Shown: positions 60,938 to 64,000 of the stretch, in pieces
How the letters are laid out: each line of letters starts with the position of its first letter
Position numbering within the stretch: position 1 is the first letter of the stretch
Assembly: GCA_048266425.1 (NCBI GenBank)
Contig: JBLWZN010000022.1
Location: 11,359 to 75,358, forward strand
DNA from: Cerina sp048266425
Lineage (GTDB): Bacteria > Bacteroidota > Bacteroidia > Flavobacteriales > Flavobacteriaceae
Length of the DNA stretch: 64,000 bases
Direction of reading: 5' to 3'
The notes under the pieces: generated by a model
The model's database searches: none
Told to the model about the DNA's origin: nothing
The model's input: only the letters and a program-made list of their open reading frames with translations
Position numbers and translations under genes: made by a program

Positions 60938-61225
60938 TTATTCGCTCTCAATAATATCCTCTATGCTCTTCGCTAATTTAAAATCCCTTTCCGTAACCCC
61001 ATCGGCATCGTGGGTGCTGAGACGGATATGAAGCGTGTTGTATATATTTGTCCATTCCGGGTGATGGTTTTGTGCCTCACATTCAAAGGCGATGCGCGTC
61101 ATAACGGAGAAGGCTTCCTTAAAATTTTTGAATTCAAAGGAAGTTTCCAAGGCCCCGTCCTCATAGTCCCAACCATCCAATTGTTCCAATCGGGTTTCGA
61201 TTTCTTCTTTGGTTAATTTTTTCAT
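60938..61225 (-). CDS. 4a-hydroxytetrahydrobiopterin dehydratase (pterin-4a-carbinolamine dehydratase)
   Basis: A 95-residue enzyme: the active-site motif CEAQNHHPEWTNIYNTLHIR and DADGVTERDFKLA are the family signature, with an N-terminal KLTKEEIETRLEQL. It recycles the pterin cofactor of aromatic amino acid hydroxylases; no hydroxylase gene is in the window. Its start codon is directly preceded by the duplicated promoter/leader module (61226-61319) that also precedes the M28 peptidase gene. Confidence 0.95.
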   Translation of the reverse strand: MKKLTKEEIETRLEQLDGWDYEDGALETSFEFKNFKEAFSVMTRIAFECEAQNHHPEWTNIYNTLHIRLSTHDADGVTERDFKLAKSIEDIIESE

Positions 61226-61319
61226 ATGTTTAAATTTTTGTAATTATCCGATAACAAATTAATTAAAAAACATGCCTGAATGACAAGTCGGGCAGGTAGG
61301 GAACGTATGTAACCGCTAC
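61226..61319 (-). promoter_or_regulatory. Duplicated promoter/leader module, copy B (before the pterin dehydratase)
   Basis: The minus-strand sequence from 61319 down to the ATG is about 90% identical to 38741-38834, without gaps. TTG-N21-TTAATTTG is conserved exactly, and the last 30 nt before the ATG differ at only two positions. Further upstream similarity ends and a GC-rich palindrome begins. Confidence 0.7.
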
Positions 61320-61322
61320 GCT

Positions 61323-61354
61323 CCCGCCCGAACGTACGATTCGGTACGGGCGGG
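61323..61354. repeat. GC-rich palindrome (CCCGCCCG type)
   Basis: CCCGCCCG (61323-61330) and CGGGCGGG (61347-61354), perfect 8-bp arms. It shares its ends with the element at 56676-56725 while the loop differs. The rest of the gap to 61580 is A/T-rich with nothing recognisable. Confidence 0.6.
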
Positions 61355-61580
61355 CTCCCATTAAAAATTTTAAACATTCCCTTTTGAGAAGAAATTTTTA
61401 AAATTTATTAGAGCTCGTTTCATCCTTTTTAATTTTTGCTACGTTGTTGCCTATATAATATGCAATCACTAAAATTAGGTAAAATCCGCCATTTCTAACG
61501 GGTATTGTGCTGAATTAAACCAAAATGGATGTAATTTTCGGAATAGGCGAAATTTTGGTATCTGACTTCCTCGACCGACC

Positions 61581-62429
61581 CTAGCTAAAAATATGGTGGT
61601 CTATAATTTCCTGATACTTGATCTGCAAATTCTTTGGTAGTTTATTGGTCTTTGGCAAAACCGCCAAATAACGGTCATCATTGGTGGTAAAGACCCTTTT
61701 GTACACCGGGTTATATAATCCGATTTTTTTCACCAATTCTTGTATCAAATCCTCGTGATGCACCAGATCCACACTGCCCAAATGATAAATTCCACTTTTG
61801 TTCCTGTTGATTAGATAATGGATTTGTTGCGATAGGCGATCGTCATTGGTAATATTAATGATCAGGTTGGGAAAGACTTCAATAGGTTCCTTGTTGTCCA
61901 ACGCGCTCCGTAATTCCTTGATACGTGGCGAGTTGTTTCCGAAAACCATGGGAATTCTTAAGATTCCCATTTTTTCCTGGGGCAAGCGCAATAACATATT
62001 CTCTATCTTGATCTTTAAACGTCCATAGATGCTTTCGGACAGTGTTTTATCAAGTTCATAGGAAGGGTACTTGCTATAGGTATCGAACACATTGGCGGAG
62101 GAAAGAAAAAAGATTTTGCTGTTATGGCGTTGAATATATTCCGACAGGTGTTGATGCACTTGGATTAAGGAGCCAAAATCGCCGCGAAGGGCCGAAATGA
62201 TTAGGTTTGGCCGTACCTTTTCGAGTACCTCAAAAATGTCGTCCTCTTGTAGGTCATAACGGATAAATTGATGATTGTCCCCAAAGGAACGCCTGCTGGA
62301 ATAGTAGGTGCCATAGGTGTCAAAATAGGAGCAGAGCTCTTTGTAGAGCGCATTGCCGATAAACCCGCTCGCCCCCAAAATAAGTATTCTGTATTTTCCC
62401 TCCTTCACCGTTCTATCGTTATAAGACAA
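61581..62429 (-). CDS. NAD-dependent epimerase/dehydratase-like (extended SDR, RmlD-like) protein
   Basis: A 282-residue extended short-chain dehydrogenase. The Rossmann motif RILILGASGFIGNALYKEL, LIISALRG, FFLSSANVFDTYS (active Ser) and an SxxYxxxK-like segment SESIYGRLKIKIE with the catalytic Tyr and Lys are recognisable, as is ILRIPMVFGNN. The sequence resembles dTDP-4-dehydrorhamnose reductase-type proteins that build nucleotide sugars. The substrate is unknown. It lies 66 bp after gcvT on the same strand and may be co-transcribed. Confidence 0.85.
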   Translation of the reverse strand: MSYNDRTVKEGKYRILILGASGFIGNALYKELCSYFDTYGTYYSSRRSFGDNHQFIRYDLQEDDIFEVLEKVRPNLIISALRGDFGSLIQVHQHLSEYIQRHNSKIFFLSSANVFDTYSKYPSYELDKTLSESIYGRLKIKIENMLLRLPQEKMGILRIPMVFGNNSPRIKELRSALDNKEPIEVFPNLIINITNDDRLSQQIHYLINRNKSGIYHLGSVDLVHHEDLIQELVKKIGLYNPVYKRVFTTNDDRYLAVLPKTNKLPKNLQIKYQEIIDHHIFS

Positions 62430-62495
62430 AAGTTATTGGTCAATCGTATCCTATTTTAAATAACCTAGTAACCAAATAACCCGTTAACCGATTAC

Positions 62496-63581
62496 CTATT
62501 TTTTATAAAATGGAAGCTTAACTATCATGGCCGGAACCGTATTTTTCCTGATCTGGATAAATACCTTGGTACCGATTTTTGAAAAATCGACCGGTACATA
62601 GCCCAATCCAATTCCTTTTTCCAGGGAGGGAGACATGGTACCGGAGGTAACATTACCGATTTTTGTCCCATTTTCATCCACAATATCGTAGCCTTGCCTC
62701 GGGATACCTCGTTCCTCGAGCTCAAAGGCAACCAACTTTCTTTTGGGCCCTTCTTCCTTTTGTTTGGCTAGGGCTTTGCTGTTTACGAAATCCTTATCAA
62801 ATTTGGTAATCCAACCCAACCCGGCCTCAAAAGGGGAAGTGCTGTCGTCGATATCATTGCCATATAGGCAGTAGCCCATCTCCAAGCGCAAGGTGTCCCG
62901 TGCCGCCAATCCAATGGGTTTGATACCAAAATTGGCCCCCGCTTTCATGACTTTGTTCCAGATTTGTTCCACTTCATCGTTCTTGCAATAAATCTCAAAG
63001 CCGCCAGAACCTGTATATCCTGTTGCGGAGATAATGACATGGGGGATTCCCGCAAAGTCTGCCACTTCAAAACTGTAAAATGGAATACTGCCCAGATCTA
63101 CCGATGTCAATGACTGCATGGCCGCTATAGCTTTTGGTCCTTGGATCGCCAACAAGGAAAAATCATCGGAAATATTCCTCATTTCCGCGTTGATCTTGGT
63201 GTTATACCCTGAAATATGGTCCCAATCCTTTTCAATATTAGAGGCATTTACCACAAGAAGGTATTGTTCCTCTTTAATTCGATAGACGATCAAGTCGTCC
63301 ACAATTCCCCCTGTCTCGTTCGGGATACAGCTGTACTGGGCCTTACCAATTACTAGTTTGGACGCATCGTTGGTCGTCACCTTCTGAATCAATGCCAGGG
63401 CATTTGGTCCGCTGATCAGAAATTCTCCCATGTGCGATACATCAAACACCCCCACACCGGAACGGACCGTCAAATGTTCCGCATTGACCCCTTCATAGGA
63501 AACCGGCATGTTATATCCGGCAAAAGGAACCATTTTGGCACCAAGTGCTTCGTGTATTTTATTTAAGGCGGTAGTTTTCAT
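62496..63581 (-). CDS. gcvT: Glycine cleavage system aminomethyltransferase (T protein)
   Basis: A 361-residue T protein that takes the aminomethyl group from lipoyl-H protein to tetrahydrofolate, releasing ammonia. FAGYNMPVSYEGVNAEHLTV, GVGVFDVSHMGEFLISG, LARDTLRLEMGYCLYGND-like segment AARDTLRLEMGYCLYGNDID and EAGLGWITKFDKDFV are typical. Length is normal. Its promoter region carries a TAAATTTG -7 box (63674-63681) followed upstream by the 101-bp tandem repeat. Confidence 0.96.
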   Translation of the reverse strand: MKTTALNKIHEALGAKMVPFAGYNMPVSYEGVNAEHLTVRSGVGVFDVSHMGEFLISGPNALALIQKVTTNDASKLVIGKAQYSCIPNETGGIVDDLIVYRIKEEQYLLVVNASNIEKDWDHISGYNTKINAEMRNISDDFSLLAIQGPKAIAAMQSLTSVDLGSIPFYSFEVADFAGIPHVIISATGYTGSGGFEIYCKNDEVEQIWNKVMKAGANFGIKPIGLAARDTLRLEMGYCLYGNDIDDSTSPFEAGLGWITKFDKDFVNSKALAKQKEEGPKRKLVAFELEERGIPRQGYDIVDENGTKIGNVTSGTMSPSLEKGIGLGYVPVDFSKIGTKVFIQIRKNTVPAMIVKLPFYKK

Positions 63582-63673
63582 GTGAAGGTATTTATGTTTT
63601 TTATGAAATTATTTCTGCTTTCTATTGTTATTCGTTTCAGGAATGACTGCTAAGTTCTATTTTTTTGGTGGGG

Positions 63674-63681
63674 CAAATTTA
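63674..63681 (-). promoter_or_regulatory. -7 promoter element of gcvT
   Basis: Minus strand TAAATTTG, an exact match to TANNTTTG, about 93 bp before the gcvT ATG. A second near-match (TAAATTTTG) lies just upstream. Confidence 0.45.
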
Positions 63682-63713
63682 TCAAAATTTAGCGGTATCT
63701 GATGAATTTTGAT

Positions 63714-64000
63714 CACAACGAAAGGATTCCCCTTCGCTCCGCTATGTGGAATAAGCGATCTGCACATTTCGTCTGCGACTCTGTCTTGCCTCAATGGCAT
63801 CTCAAAACCCAGGCCACAACAGAAGGATTCCCCTTCGCTCCGCTATGTGGAATAAGCGATCTGCACATTTCGTCTGCGACTCTGTCTTGCCTCAATGGCA
63901 TCTCAAAACCCAGGCCACAACAGAAGGATTCCCCTTCGCTCCGCTATGTGGAATAAGCGATCTGCACATTTCGTCTGCGACTCTGTCTTGCCTCAATGGC
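63714..64000. repeat. 101-bp tandem repeat running off the window
   Basis: Three copies of a 101-bp unit begin at 63722, 63823 and 63924 (each starting AAGGATTCCCCTTCG); the third is cut by the window end. The second and third are identical over what is visible, and the first differs only at its left edge. The unit includes GCTCCGCTATGTGGAATAAG and CCTCAATGGCATCTC. As 101 is not a multiple of three, the open frame across it is incidental. Confidence 0.93.

Noticed and set aside
63702..63956. Open frame of 84 codons over the 101-bp repeat
   Set aside because: The repeat period is not a multiple of three, so each unit is read in a different frame, and there is no family resemblance. Treated as non-coding.
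63714..64000. CRISPR array
   Set aside because: The whole 101-bp unit repeats without unique spacers, and no cas gene is nearby.

Overview
The window looks like a chromosomal segment of a marine member of the Flavobacteriaceae (Bacteroidota; the Maribacter/Arenibacter/Zobellia group is my guess, not proven). Supporting signs are a type IX secretion type-B C-terminal domain, head-GIN and DUF4097-like surface proteins behind an ECF sigma factor, DUF6122, DUF3822, DUF4199 and DUF3817 proteins, the rhomboid-rhomboid-mutL order, KdsB beside a KdnB-like Kdo 8-oxidase, and promoters of the Bacteroidota form TTTG-N19-TANNTTTG (clearest before rpsA). I found no tRNA, rRNA, CRISPR array, prophage or intact insertion sequence.

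Layout. 0.3-7.1 kb: a T9SS cargo protein, an outer-membrane barrel, three small lipoproteins, and a divergent LytS/LytT-type two-component system whose TPR kinase is frameshifted. 7.2-9.7 kb: a DgoK-type sugar kinase with a lipoprotein sulfatase. 10.2-15.6 kb: a minus-strand operon (small membrane protein, mutL, two rhomboids, a nonsense-interrupted EEP phosphodiesterase). 15.7-24.8 kb: housekeeping and membrane genes (TRIC channel, cyclophilin, Nudix, PlsC-like, ECF sigma, NDH-2, XerD, AroQ, Lpd). 25-32.8 kb: collagen-like lipoprotein, glycogen branching enzyme with GH31 glucosidase, M48 protease, UMF1 transporter. 32.8-42.4 kb: an accessory-looking stretch of hydrolases, a dehydrogenase, a methyltransferase, DUF proteins and an M28 peptidase. 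42.4-45.6 kb: sigma/anti-sigma/adhesin-like envelope operon. 45.8-51.8 kb: lon, cmk, LysM protein, rpsA. 51.9-56.2 kb: NTF2-like protein, rsmD-DUF3822-membrane protein operon, RecD-like helicase. 56.8-60 kb: kdsB-HAD-kdnB operon and an acyltransferase. 60-63.6 kb: YebC, pterin dehydratase, SDR, GcvT. The window ends inside a 101-bp tandem repeat.

The most interesting signals are non-coding or disruptive. They are: (1) a roughly 94-bp promoter/leader module at about 90% identity directly upstream of two unrelated genes (38741-38834 and 61226-61319); (2) a three-copy ACATT tract at 6096-6110 that throws the sensor kinase out of frame, where two copies would restore it; (3) a palindromic GTCGAAA element on both sides of cmk, one copy of which encodes the C-terminus of the LysM protein; (4) a GAA-to-TAA-type nonsense codon in an otherwise intact EEP gene; (5) an alpha/beta hydrolase with a two-helix membrane hairpin between its catalytic Ser and His; (6) divergent genes whose start codons overlap at one CATG; and (7) intergenic arrays of short near-repeating words. 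No complete, obviously new multi-gene system was identified; the duplicated promoter module is the best candidate for something undescribed.
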